The notes under the pieces were generated by a model. The model made no database searches, was not told the origin of the DNA, and saw only the letters and a program-made list of their open reading frames with translations. Shown here one piece after another: positions 1-6,029 of a stretch of 6,295 nt of DNA. The number at the start of each line of letters is the position of its first letter. Position 1 is the first letter of the stretch. Source of the stretch: Candidatus Delongbacteria bacterium (GTDB taxonomy: Bacteria; UBA4055). The position numbers were made by a program, and so were the translations under genes. Where the stretch lies: assembly GCA_028702975.1 (NCBI GenBank), contig JAQVNT010000093.1, positions 1-6,295 on the forward strand, written 5' to 3'.

Positions 1-197
1 ATGAACAGCTCGGTATTAGTTGCATTGCTGCTCTGGAGCGTTTTTAATACAGCAGTCTTGAACTCGGCGTCAGTGTACTCTCCGAGAATACTGTCGGCGA
101 TAACGGTAAATCTTTCATTACGCCTGTCCGTGATCTCTGAGGCACTCAAAGACACAGCGAAAATTACTGCTGTTATTATAAGAACGATTTTTTTCAT
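1..197 (-). CDS. Secreted protein of unknown function, N-terminal part (runs off left edge)
   Basis: The first 65 codons of a minus-strand gene are visible; the rest lies beyond position 1. The product begins MKKIVLIITAVIFAVSLSAS, a clear Sec signal peptide: two lysines, a hydrophobic core over residues 4-17, and a probable signal peptidase I site after Ala19 (LSA|SE). The mature part starts with a charged, probably helical stretch (ITDRRNERF, then TDAEFKTAVLKTLQ) and has no motif I recognise. The start is supported by an AAGGAAAG ribosome-binding site at 214-207, 9 nt before the ATG. It lies 35 nt after the stop of the carboxyltransferase gene with no terminator between them, so the two are probably co-transcribed. 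The product is likely periplasmic or exported. A lipoprotein is unlikely because there is no cysteine near the cleavage site. The plus-strand frame over the same bases is taken to be its shadow. Function is unknown. Confidence 0.72.
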   Translation of the reverse strand, partial: MKKIVLIITAVIFAVSLSASEITDRRNERFTVIADSILGEYTDAEFKTAVLKTLQSSNATNTELF

Positions 198-232
198 CTG
201 TGCGTTCTTTCCTTAAATTTCATATTCTTAAA

Positions 233-1783
233 TTACAGAGGAATGTTTCCGTGTTTCTTAGGCGGATTCTCATCCCTTTTATTTTTTAGCATTTCGAGAG
301 CTTTTATCAGTCTGTATCTTGTATTTTCAGGTACTATTATATCGTCAATAAACCCTTTTTCGACCGCCACATAAGGATTAGCGAATCTGTCTCTGTACTC
401 CTCGATCTTCTGTTTGAGCATTTCGTCGGGATCCGAAGCCTCTCTTATCTCTTTGGCGAAAACGATCTTACTTGCGCCTTCGGCTCCCATAACAGCGATC
501 TCCGCTGATGGCCACGCATATATAATATCTCCACGAAGCTGCTTTGAATTCATCACGCAGTAAGCTCCGCCATACGCCTTCCTCGTTATAACAGTCAGCT
601 TAGGTACTGTAGCTTCGCCGTAAGCGTACATCAGTTTTGCTCCGTGATCGATAATTCCGGCGAACTCCTGTGCGGTTCCTGGTAAGAATCCGGGCACATC
701 CTCAAAAGTTATCACGGGGATATTGAAAGCATCGCAGAACCTTACGAACCTGGCTCCTTTTACAGACGAGTTGCTGTCCAGAACTCCGGCCATTACTTTA
801 GGCTGGTTAGCCACAATACCGATGCTTTTGCCGTTCAGTCTGGCAAAACCTACGATTATGTTCTGAGCCCAGTCTTTGTGCGCCTCAAAAAACACTCCGT
901 TGTCAACGATTTTTGTTATTACATCTTTCATATCGTAAGGTTTATTCGGGTTGTCCGGAACGATCGAGTTGAGCTCAGGACACGATCTCAGCGGATCATC
1001 GTTACTCTCGGAAACAGGAGATTCCTCCGTGTTGTTCTGCGGTAAAAATCCAACAAGAGTCCTTATTCCCTCAAAAAGACTTTTCTCGTCGTCGTATGTA
1101 AAATGTGTCACTCCGCTTTTTTTACCGTGAACATCAGCTCCGCCCAGTTCTTCGGCCGTCACTTTTTCGTGCGTCACCTCTTCAACTACCTTTGGCCCGG
1201 TGAGGAACATGTAAGCGGTTTTTCTCACCATGAAAATAAAGTCGGTCAGAGCAGGAGAATAAACCGCTCCTCCGGCGCACGGCCCGACTATCGCGCTTAT
1301 CTGCGGTATCACGCCTGAATATAGTATGTTCTTGATGAAGATATTAGTGTAGCCGGCAAGAGCATCCACGCCTTCCTGTATCCTTGCACCGCCTGAGTCG
1401 TTGATACCGATGACAGGGGCGCCGACCTTTGCAGCCATTTCCATTATCTTTGAAACTTTCTCGCCGACTGTTTTGGAAAGAGTTCCGCCTATGACCGTAA
1501 AATCGAATGAATACACGAAAACCAGTCTGCCGTTAATGTTACCGTAACCGGTTACGATCCCGTCCCCGTAGAATTTCTTATTCTCCATCCCGAACTCGGT
1601 ACATGTGTGCGTACGGAGTTTGTCTATCTCGTAGAAACTGTTGGAGTCCAGAAGAATGTCGATCCTCTCCCTGGCCGTAAGTCTTCCGCTTGCATGCTGT
1701 TTCTCGATGGCCTTTTCACCGCCTCCGAGTTCCGCAAGTTCCGTTTTCTGCTTAAGTTCAAGTATTTTTCTTTCATTATTCAT
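233..1783 (-). CDS. Acyl-CoA carboxylase carboxyltransferase (beta) subunit, propionyl-CoA carboxylase/methylmalonyl-CoA decarboxylase type
   Basis: The 516-residue product belongs to the PccB/MmdA family, which moves the carboxyl group from carboxybiotin to an acyl-CoA (propionyl-CoA to methylmalonyl-CoA) or runs the reverse decarboxylation. Length is normal. Two crotonase-like halves are visible. The N-terminal half has the GGGEKAIEKQHASGRLTARERI entry motif spread over residues 20-41, DSGGARIQEGV near 129-139 and GPCAGGAVYSPAL near 167-179. The C-terminal half has NQPKVMAGVLD, DVPGFLPGTAQE near 362-373, ITRKAYGGAYCVM near 399-411 and YAWPSAEIAVMGAEGA. Position 409 is Cys; in actinobacterial PccB/AccB the equivalent residue (Asp or Ile) helps set acyl-CoA choice. 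The motif usually read as SQDFTV is SFDFTV here. The ATG at 1783 is chosen because GGGAG lies 8 nt upstream and the N-terminus then matches the family. A longer TTG-started frame (1849) begins inside the predicted -10 box. The biotin carboxylase and biotin carrier partners are not in the window. Confidence 0.93.
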   Translation of the reverse strand: MNNERKILELKQKTELAELGGGEKAIEKQHASGRLTARERIDILLDSNSFYEIDKLRTHTCTEFGMENKKFYGDGIVTGYGNINGRLVFVYSFDFTVIGGTLSKTVGEKVSKIMEMAAKVGAPVIGINDSGGARIQEGVDALAGYTNIFIKNILYSGVIPQISAIVGPCAGGAVYSPALTDFIFMVRKTAYMFLTGPKVVEEVTHEKVTAEELGGADVHGKKSGVTHFTYDDEKSLFEGIRTLVGFLPQNNTEESPVSESNDDPLRSCPELNSIVPDNPNKPYDMKDVITKIVDNGVFFEAHKDWAQNIIVGFARLNGKSIGIVANQPKVMAGVLDSNSSVKGARFVRFCDAFNIPVITFEDVPGFLPGTAQEFAGIIDHGAKLMYAYGEATVPKLTVITRKAYGGAYCVMNSKQLRGDIIYAWPSAEIAVMGAEGASKIVFAKEIREASDPDEMLKQKIEEYRDRFANPYVAVEKGFIDDIIVPENTRYRLIKALEMLKNKRDENPPKKHGNIPL

Positions 1784-1817
1784 TGGTAAAACTCCCGGAT
1801 TTTCAATTTTTTCTTTC

Positions 1818-1830
1818 GGATCCGCGATCC
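1818..1830 (-). other. Small inverted repeat in the carboxyltransferase leader
   Basis: GGATC and GATCC flank the 3-nt CGC, giving a 5-bp GC-containing stem inside the predicted 5' leader, about 35 nt before the carboxyltransferase start codon. It has no following T-run, so it is not a terminator. It is too small to call a regulatory RNA and may be chance. Confidence 0.2.
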
Positions 1831-1846
1831 TTTTCACAAGAAGACT

Positions 1847-1877
1847 CAAATATATTTATACCTTTCCGTAAATACAA
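1847..1877 (-). promoter_or_regulatory. Predicted promoter for the carboxyltransferase operon
   Basis: Read on the minus strand, TTGTAT (1877-1872) is followed after 17 bp by TATATT (1854-1849). The -10 continues as TATATTTG, which also fits the TAnnTTTG element known from Bacteroidetes promoters. A run of eight A residues on the plus strand (1879-1886), T-rich on the transcribed side, sits just upstream and could act as an UP-like element. Transcription would start near 1842, leaving a leader of about 60 nt before the ATG at 1783. This placement excludes the upstream TTG start. Confidence 0.55.
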
Positions 1878-1923
1878 GAAAAAAAATTATAATAAAAATA
1901 ATGTCATAATCGCATTGCGGCAG

Positions 1924-1952
1924 TTGTTTTTTTCATTTAAATGAATTAAATT
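1924..1952 (+). promoter_or_regulatory. Predicted promoter for the BatA-like/ABC transporter operon
   Basis: TTGTTT (1924-1929) and TAAATT (1947-1952) are separated by 17 bp, the same geometry as the other two good promoter candidates in this window. Initiation would fall near 1959-1960, about 20 nt before the ATG at 1980. The surrounding DNA is very AT-rich, which makes chance matches easier, so the call rests on correct spacing and position relative to the gene. Confidence 0.45.
1932..1945. promoter_or_regulatory. Perfect 14-bp palindrome (candidate operator) within the promoter spacer
   Basis: TTCATTTAAATGAA is its own reverse complement. It occupies 1932-1945, almost exactly the 17-bp spacer (1930-1946) of the predicted rightward promoter. 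A dyad between -35 and -10 is a common place for a repressor or a MerR-type activator to bind. I do not recognise it as a known Fur, Zur or BtuR-like box. No regulator gene lies in the window. Confidence 0.4.
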
Positions 1953-1979
1953 CTACACTCGATAAAATGACGGATAAAA

Positions 1980-3914
1980 ATGAATTTTGAAAACGCGCAA
2001 TACCTGAAATTTCTGCCCGCTGCGGTCCTCCCTCTGATAATCTATCTGATCTTCAGGAAAAAACCCGATAAACTCATCTTCAGTTCCGTTTATCTTTTAA
2101 AGAATATCTCGGAAAAAGTGAGGATCAGGACCCGTTTTAAAGATATTCTCCTCCTCCTGATAAGAACTCTTTCGATCGTAGCGCTGATCTTGTTTTTTGC
2201 CGGCCCTTTCAAGGGAGAAATATCGTCTTTTGATCCGTCAAAAAGAACCGTCTCTGTAATTTATCTTGACACTTCTCCGTCAATGTCGGATGAAATGAAC
2301 GGTTCGGATAAATTGACAAACGCCTCTCAAAATGCCCTAAGGTCGATCGCCGGCGCTGAGAAAAACGGGATTTTCTATATTTTCACTTCGGACACTGAAA
2401 GGAAATTCAAAGGCGGCAGATCGGATGCCGTAAAATTCATTTCAGAAACTGAGAGATACGGCAGCGAAAGACCGTTCGGGGACTTTCTTTTACTCGCGGA
2501 TTCAATTTTTAGCAGCCACAACGATGTCAATAAACTGCTTCTTGTCTTTACGGACGGAGAAATTAATTTAGACAACAGTATTGCCGCTGAACAGGATTAT
2601 TATAGCAGAGCCGTTCTTTTCAGTTCAGAAAATGAGGATGATATATCTATTGATTCTGCGGGTGTTTTAAACGGAAATGAGCTTGTTTTCTTCCTGAGAT
2701 CTCCCTCACTGAACACAGCTCTGGATGTTTTCGCCGACGGACAAAAGATATATTCGTCGCCTGTTGAATTTACAGACAGAAGTACAAAACCGATAAATAT
2801 TAATGCACCTTCATTCACAGGTCCGTCTCTGCTTATCAATGCTCAGATAAAAGACGCTTCGAATATCTCCAATAATAATTATTATCTTGTCATACCCAGA
2901 ACAGAGAGCAAAAATATTCTGATCGCGGGAGATACGACCTCCGTGACCATAAAAAGCATTTCAGCTTTGATAAATTCGGAAAACAAGTCCTCTTTAAAAA
3001 CAGAAACTGCCGACCCGAAAAACCTCTCTTCTTACAGATTTGAAGATTTCGATGCCGTATTTCTAACTGAGCTCCCTGTTGTGAGTTCCTATCTGTCGTC
3101 AGCTCTAAAAAGGTATGTCTCTTCAGGAGGATCGCTGTTCATGACCGCCGGCAATAATTTCAATCTCAACGATTACAGTTCAAATCTCGCACCTCAGCTT
3201 ACCCTTCCTCAGGCAGAAGGATATGAGGATCCCGGCAACTCCTATTTCAATATTGAAATTTCCTCTCCCGGTCATTACATATTCAAAAACGTTTTCGACG
3301 GGAATTTTAAAGAGTTAAGCAGCGTTGAGATATACACATTATACAAATTCAAAGCAGCCGGATGGAATGTAATAATCAAAGCCGGAGGATATCCCTTACT
3401 GATCGAAAAGGATGTCGGCGCCGGTAAAATAATGTTAATGGCTTCAGGTCTTGAAAAAACCGGTTCAAATATAATCGAGAACGGAATTGCTGTTCCAATA
3501 ATTTTCAACACGCTTTCTTATCTTGCCGGAAATGAAATATCTGAAAGCGCCGTTCATACTGTCGGTCAAAAGTTAAAGCTGGATAAAATTTTCGCGATGG
3601 TGGAGAATTCAGAACAGTATTATCCGGGCAGACACGAACTTTCATCTGAGTTTTTGCTTCAGAAAGAAGGATTTTACAACATGATCGACCCTGAAGGCAC
3701 CATATTAAGAACCGTTGCGGTAAATAACGAAAGAGAAAAATACCCTGACAACTCCAAACTTCTGTCGGAAATATTTTCTGATGTCATACAAAGTGACGAA
3801 ATCGATGAAAATACGAAACTTATCTCACCCGACAAGAAACTTTTTTCGAAACACCTTCTTTTTTTGATCCTCATTCTCGCAGCCGCAGATATAATAATTG
3901 TGAGAAAAATGTAA
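1980..3914 (+). CDS. Membrane-anchored BatA-like VWA protein with amidotransferase-fold domain
   Basis: The 644-residue product has the architecture of large BatA-domain proteins. A BatA N-terminal module (residues 1-76) carries two membrane segments (about 11-25 and 55-75) around the typical KKPDKLIFSSVYLL and RTRFKD segments. A von Willebrand A domain (about 90-215) has MIDAS signature D97-T-S99-P-S101 and the later TDG at 191-193. A beta-rich linker (about 222-305) is followed by an amidotransferase-like fold (about 310-515: KNILIAGDT, FDAVFLTELP, LKRYVSSGGSLFMTAG, GAGKIMLMASG). A last membrane helix (about 624-641) ends in VRKM, so most of the protein faces the periplasm. There are no cysteines, so the amidotransferase-like fold lacks a catalytic nucleophile. 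The usual MIDAS threonine is not evident (RPFGDF at 164-169), suggesting altered metal binding. The Shine-Dalgarno is weak (CGGAT before the ATG). The next gene begins on the base after its stop. Bat proteins have been linked to aerotolerance or envelope integrity; the role here is unknown. Confidence 0.85.
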   Translation: MNFENAQYLKFLPAAVLPLIIYLIFRKKPDKLIFSSVYLLKNISEKVRIRTRFKDILLLLIRTLSIVALILFFAGPFKGEISSFDPSKRTVSVIYLDTSPSMSDEMNGSDKLTNASQNALRSIAGAEKNGIFYIFTSDTERKFKGGRSDAVKFISETERYGSERPFGDFLLLADSIFSSHNDVNKLLLVFTDGEINLDNSIAAEQDYYSRAVLFSSENEDDISIDSAGVLNGNELVFFLRSPSLNTALDVFADGQKIYSSPVEFTDRSTKPININAPSFTGPSLLINAQIKDASNISNNNYYLVIPRTESKNILIAGDTTSVTIKSISALINSENKSSLKTETADPKNLSSYRFEDFDAVFLTELPVVSSYLSSALKRYVSSGGSLFMTAGNNFNLNDYSSNLAPQLTLPQAEGYEDPGNSYFNIEISSPGHYIFKNVFDGNFKELSSVEIYTLYKFKAAGWNVIIKAGGYPLLIEKDVGAGKIMLMASGLEKTGSNIIENGIAVPIIFNTLSYLAGNEISESAVHTVGQKLKLDKIFAMVENSEQYYPGRHELSSEFLLQKEGFYNMIDPEGTILRTVAVNNEREKYPDNSKLLSEIFSDVIQSDEIDENTKLISPDKKLFSKHLLFLILILAAADIIIVRKM

Positions 3915-4673
3915 ATGATAAAAGTCACCGGCCTTAATATCAGCCTGGGCGGTCTTGAGATAATCAAAGGCATTACATTCAATATCGTAAAAGGCGAATA
4001 TTTATCCCTGATCGGCCCTAACGGCGCAGGCAAGAGCACCATACTTAAATCGTTATGCAAGATAGTTCCTGTAACTTCCGGTTCAGCTCAAATACTGGGA
4101 AGAGAGATCTCGGGATATACAGGAAAAGAACTGGCTTCAAAGATCACATACACTTCACAGCTCCCTTCAAACGAATTTACGGTTAAAGAGCTGATAATGT
4201 TCAGCCGGTATCCGTATTTATCCGCTTTCAGCAGTTTAACAGAAGAAGACCGTAACAAGGTCGAGGAAAGCATGAAGATAACTTTTACTTCAGAATTTGC
4301 CGAAAGAAAGCTGAACGAACTGAGTTCCGGCGAAAGACAGAGGGTGGCCGTTGCATCTGCGCTGGCTCAGGAAACCGACATCATCCTGTTTGACGAACCG
4401 GCAACACATCTGGATCCTTACTATGACAGCCAGATATCGGAGCTGATATACAATGTAAAGAAAAGCAGGAATATTACCGTAGTCAACGCCACGCATAATC
4501 TGAATAATGCGCTGAAATATTCCGACAGAATCATGGCTCTGAAGAACGGAAGGATCGTTTTCACTAAAAACGCCAATGAAGTAACTTCTGAAGATATGGG
4601 CAGCCTGTTCGGCGTAGGATTCGTTTCCATGGAGAACCCTGTCGATAAAAAAAGGGTTATGATAAAATTATGA
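3915..4673 (+). CDS. ABC transporter ATP-binding protein, FecE/BtuD type (siderophore, heme or cobalamin import)
   Basis: The 252-residue cytoplasmic ATPase would power the permease encoded next. All nucleotide-binding motifs are intact: Walker A GPNGAGKST (34-42), Q-loop Gln82 (TYTSQLP), signature LSSGERQR (136-143), Walker B IILFDE (156-161), D-loop HLD (165-167) and switch His194 (NATHN). The MFSRYPYLSAF stretch (95-105) after the Q-loop and the short C-terminal tail are typical of the iron-chelate/cobalamin importer class rather than of exporters. The ATG lies directly after the TAA of the VWA gene, with no gap and only a weak GTGAG upstream, so translation probably depends on termination-reinitiation. 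Its own stop overlaps the permease start by 4 nt. Substrate cannot be read from the ATPase. Confidence 0.93.
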   Translation: MIKVTGLNISLGGLEIIKGITFNIVKGEYLSLIGPNGAGKSTILKSLCKIVPVTSGSAQILGREISGYTGKELASKITYTSQLPSNEFTVKELIMFSRYPYLSAFSSLTEEDRNKVEESMKITFTSEFAERKLNELSSGERQRVAVASALAQETDIILFDEPATHLDPYYDSQISELIYNVKKSRNITVVNATHNLNNALKYSDRIMALKNGRIVFTKNANEVTSEDMGSLFGVGFVSMENPVDKKRVMIKL

Positions 4674-5635
4674 GAAAGTTTTCTAATAAATTCATATTAC
4701 TTATCCTCTTGTTCCTGGCCTTTATGTTTATCAACATTATTGCCGGCCCTGATCTTTTCAGCCCGAGCGGCAATTCAGATTCTTCCATTATTCGTGATAT
4801 CATCTTTCGAATAAGGCTTCCGCGCGCGCTGACAGCTGCAATAGCCGGAGGAACATTCGCAATTTGCGGAGCCGTTTTTCAGTCTCTTTTCAGGAACCCG
4901 ATAGCTTCACCTTTCACACTGGGAACGGCGGGAGGCGCATCTTTCGGAGTAACTGTTTTCATATCTTTCTTCTCAATAACAAGTTTCCTGGGGACTTTCT
5001 TAACCTCATTCGCGGCCTTTCTCGGTGCTCTTTTGTCCGTGGCTATAGTTTATTTTGCGTCATCGGGCAGAAGGTCTTTCAATCCTAATTCTATGATACT
5101 CACAGGCGTAGTTATCAATTTCTTCTTCTCCGGTTTGATCCTGCTTGTACAGTATCTTACCGATCAGGCCAGTGTAGTCAGGATCACAAGATGGACTATG
5201 GGAAGCATCGATCTTATAAGCTTTAATGCGCTGTTATTCATATCCGCAGTATTCATAGCCGGATTGATCCTTTTGTACTATTTCAGGAACGATCTGAATC
5301 TGCTCTCCATAAGTGACGAAATTTCAGTATCAAGAGGGGTTGATATCGCCGGAACAAGGAAAAAGCTTTTCATCATTTCATCCGTTATGATCAGTTCAGT
5401 AGTCTCAGTAACCGGTCCGATAGGGTTTATAGGCATCATAGCTCCTCACATAGCATCATTTTTCTTCGGCAAAAATTACAGGAGGCTTCTTCCCGCTTCA
5501 GTTCTTACAGGAAGCATCATCCTGCTTATCTGCGACGCAATATCGAGAACTGTTCTTTATCCGGCCGAACTTCCGGTCGGGATAATTTCTGCAATAGCAG
5601 GCGCTGTCTTTTTTTCGGTCGTTCTGACAAAATAG
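4670..5635 (+). CDS. ABC transporter permease, FecCD/BtuC family
   Basis: The 321-residue inner-membrane protein is of normal length for the family, with about ten hydrophobic segments beginning at residue 8. Family hallmarks are present in order: IRLPRALTAAIAGG (48-61), GAVFQSLFRNPIASPFTLGT (67-86), the cytoplasmic coupling segment around SRGVD (221-225), GPIGFIGIIAPHIAS (249-263) and DAISR...PAELPVGIISAIAGAVFF (289-315). Such permeases work as homodimers or FecC/FecD pairs, with the ATPase in the cytoplasm and a periplasmic binding protein delivering an iron-siderophore, heme or vitamin B12. A single permease gene suggests a homodimer. The ATG overlaps the ATPase stop (ATGA), implying translational coupling. 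The binding protein and any TonB-dependent receptor are not in the window, and ATPase-before-permease is the reverse of many fec/btu operons. Confidence 0.93.
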   Translation: MRKFSNKFILLILLFLAFMFINIIAGPDLFSPSGNSDSSIIRDIIFRIRLPRALTAAIAGGTFAICGAVFQSLFRNPIASPFTLGTAGGASFGVTVFISFFSITSFLGTFLTSFAAFLGALLSVAIVYFASSGRRSFNPNSMILTGVVINFFFSGLILLVQYLTDQASVVRITRWTMGSIDLISFNALLFISAVFIAGLILLYYFRNDLNLLSISDEISVSRGVDIAGTRKKLFIISSVMISSVVSVTGPIGFIGIIAPHIASFFFGKNYRRLLPASVLTGSIILLICDAISRTVLYPAELPVGIISAIAGAVFFSVVLTK

Positions 5636-5672
5636 AAGAAAAATATTATTAAATTCTTAATTTTCCATTAGG

Positions 5673-5694
5673 TTTACAAAAAATAATTTGTAAA
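5673..5694. repeat. Inverted repeat (8-bp perfect arms, 6-bp spacer) upstream of the zinc-ribbon gene
   Basis: TTTACAAA (5673-5680) and TTTGTAAA (5687-5694) are perfect reverse complements separated by AAATAA. There is no GC-rich core and no T-run after it, so it is a poor intrinsic terminator for the permease gene. It looks more like a protein-binding dyad. It overlaps the TTGTAA that could serve as -35 for the downstream gene. AT-rich composition raises the chance of coincidence. Confidence 0.4.
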
Positions 5695-5715
5695 TTACTG
5701 TCAGGAGAGTATTTT
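5688..5715 (+). promoter_or_regulatory. Possible promoter for the zinc-ribbon gene
   Basis: TTGTAA (5688-5693) and TATTTT (5710-5715) are 16 bp apart. Initiation would be near 5722, after the upstream ATG at 5720 and before the well-placed AGGAG at 5745-5749. An alternative is TTTACA (5673-5678) with TACTGT (5696-5701), 17 bp apart, which would allow either start codon. Read-through from the transporter operon is also possible, since no terminator is seen between them. Confidence 0.3.
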
Positions 5716-5744
5716 AAGGATGTTGTTGTCATTAAAACTCAAAC

Positions 5745-5749
5745 AGGAG
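5745..5749 (+). promoter_or_regulatory. Ribosome-binding site deciding the zinc-ribbon start
   Basis: AGGAG lies 6 nt before the ATG at 5756, close to ideal spacing. A second AGGAG at 5703-5707 lies 12 nt before the in-frame ATG at 5720, which is long. The downstream start is preferred, but both could be used. Confidence 0.6.
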
Positions 5750-5755
5750 CCGGAC

Positions 5756-5974
5756 ATGAAAGACAAGATCAGGATCAAATGTGCGTTTTGCGGTGAGGAG
5801 ATCGGGGAACTCCATAAAACACCGGAGAAAAAATATCTGGGATGCGGCAGCTGCGGAAAAAGAACTCTTGTAACGATCAGCAAAGACGGTACGGTAACAA
5901 CAAAAATCTATGAAGAGAAACAAATAAAGAAGCAGAATACTGAAAACGCGGTTAAACAATCGCTTAAATCCTGA
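5756..5974 (+). CDS. Small zinc-ribbon protein of unknown function
   Basis: This is a 72-residue, lysine-rich protein (84 residues if the ATG at 5720 is used). It has two CxxC knuckles, C9-A-F-C12 and C30-G-S-C33, separated by 17 residues, forming a typical four-cysteine zinc ribbon. A short beta-like TLVTISKDGTVTTKIY follows, then a charged, probably disordered tail (EEKQIKKQNTENAVKQ). There is no signal peptide or membrane segment, so it should be cytoplasmic. Proteins of this type may bind nucleic acid or serve as small adaptor domains; nothing in the sequence decides which. The later start gives a compact domain that begins just before the first knuckle and has the better ribosome-binding site. 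The gene is followed by an intrinsic terminator and so closes the plus-strand transcription unit or forms its own. Confidence 0.72.
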   Translation: MKDKIRIKCAFCGEEIGELHKTPEKKYLGCGSCGKRTLVTISKDGTVTTKIYEEKQIKKQNTENAVKQSLKS

Positions 5975-5995
5975 ACATTTTTAAAGATATCTTAC

Positions 5996-6028
5996 AGGGC
6001 TGTCTTTTTTAAGCAGCCCTTTTTGTTT
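5996..6028 (+). terminator. Rho-independent terminator after the zinc-ribbon gene
   Basis: AGGGCTG (5996-6002) pairs with CAGCCCT (6014-6020), a 7-bp GC-rich stem with an 11-nt T-rich loop, followed immediately by TTTTTGTTTG. The stem begins 21 nt after the zinc-ribbon stop codon. It separates this transcript from the lepA promoter, whose -35 begins 2 nt after the T-rich tail. Confidence 0.87.
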
Positions 6029-6029
6029 G

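Noticed and set aside
1..216. Plus-strand open frame at the left edge
   Set aside because: It overlaps the minus-strand gene with a clear signal peptide and ribosome-binding site. Its product is serine/leucine-rich with no recognisable domain, as expected of an antisense shadow.
194..223. Nine-codon minus-strand ORF (MKFKERTHR) whose stop overlaps the secreted-protein ATG
   Set aside because: The ATGA overlap resembles coupling, but the ORF has no good ribosome-binding site and short ORFs of this length are expected by chance.
1103..1789. Several open frames antisense to the carboxyltransferase gene
   Set aside because: They are short, lack domains and ribosome-binding sites, and lie wholly inside a well-supported gene on the other strand.
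1784..1849. Upstream TTG start giving a 538-residue carboxyltransferase
   Set aside because: The TTG lies inside the predicted -10 box, has no good ribosome-binding site, and the 22 extra residues do not resemble the family N-terminus. The ATG at 1783 with GGGAG upstream fits better.
1784..1979. Cobalamin riboswitch or other structured leader in the divergent region
   Set aside because: No B12-box-like GCCACTG or extended GC-paired structure was seen, and the predicted leaders (about 20 and 60 nt) are too short.
1967..1990. Short out-of-frame ORF (MTDKNEF) overlapping the BatA-like start as a possible leader peptide
   Set aside because: Only seven codons, no clear ribosome-binding site, and it would start within a few bases of the predicted transcript end. 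No attenuator structure is seen.
5636..5672. Terminator directly after the permease gene
   Set aside because: Only short AT-only pairings such as AAATT/AATTT are present, with no GC stem plus T-run.
5984..5993. 10-bp palindrome AAGATATCTT after the zinc-ribbon stop
   Set aside because: Short and AT-rich, not linked to a promoter. It sits just before the real terminator hairpin and is likely chance.
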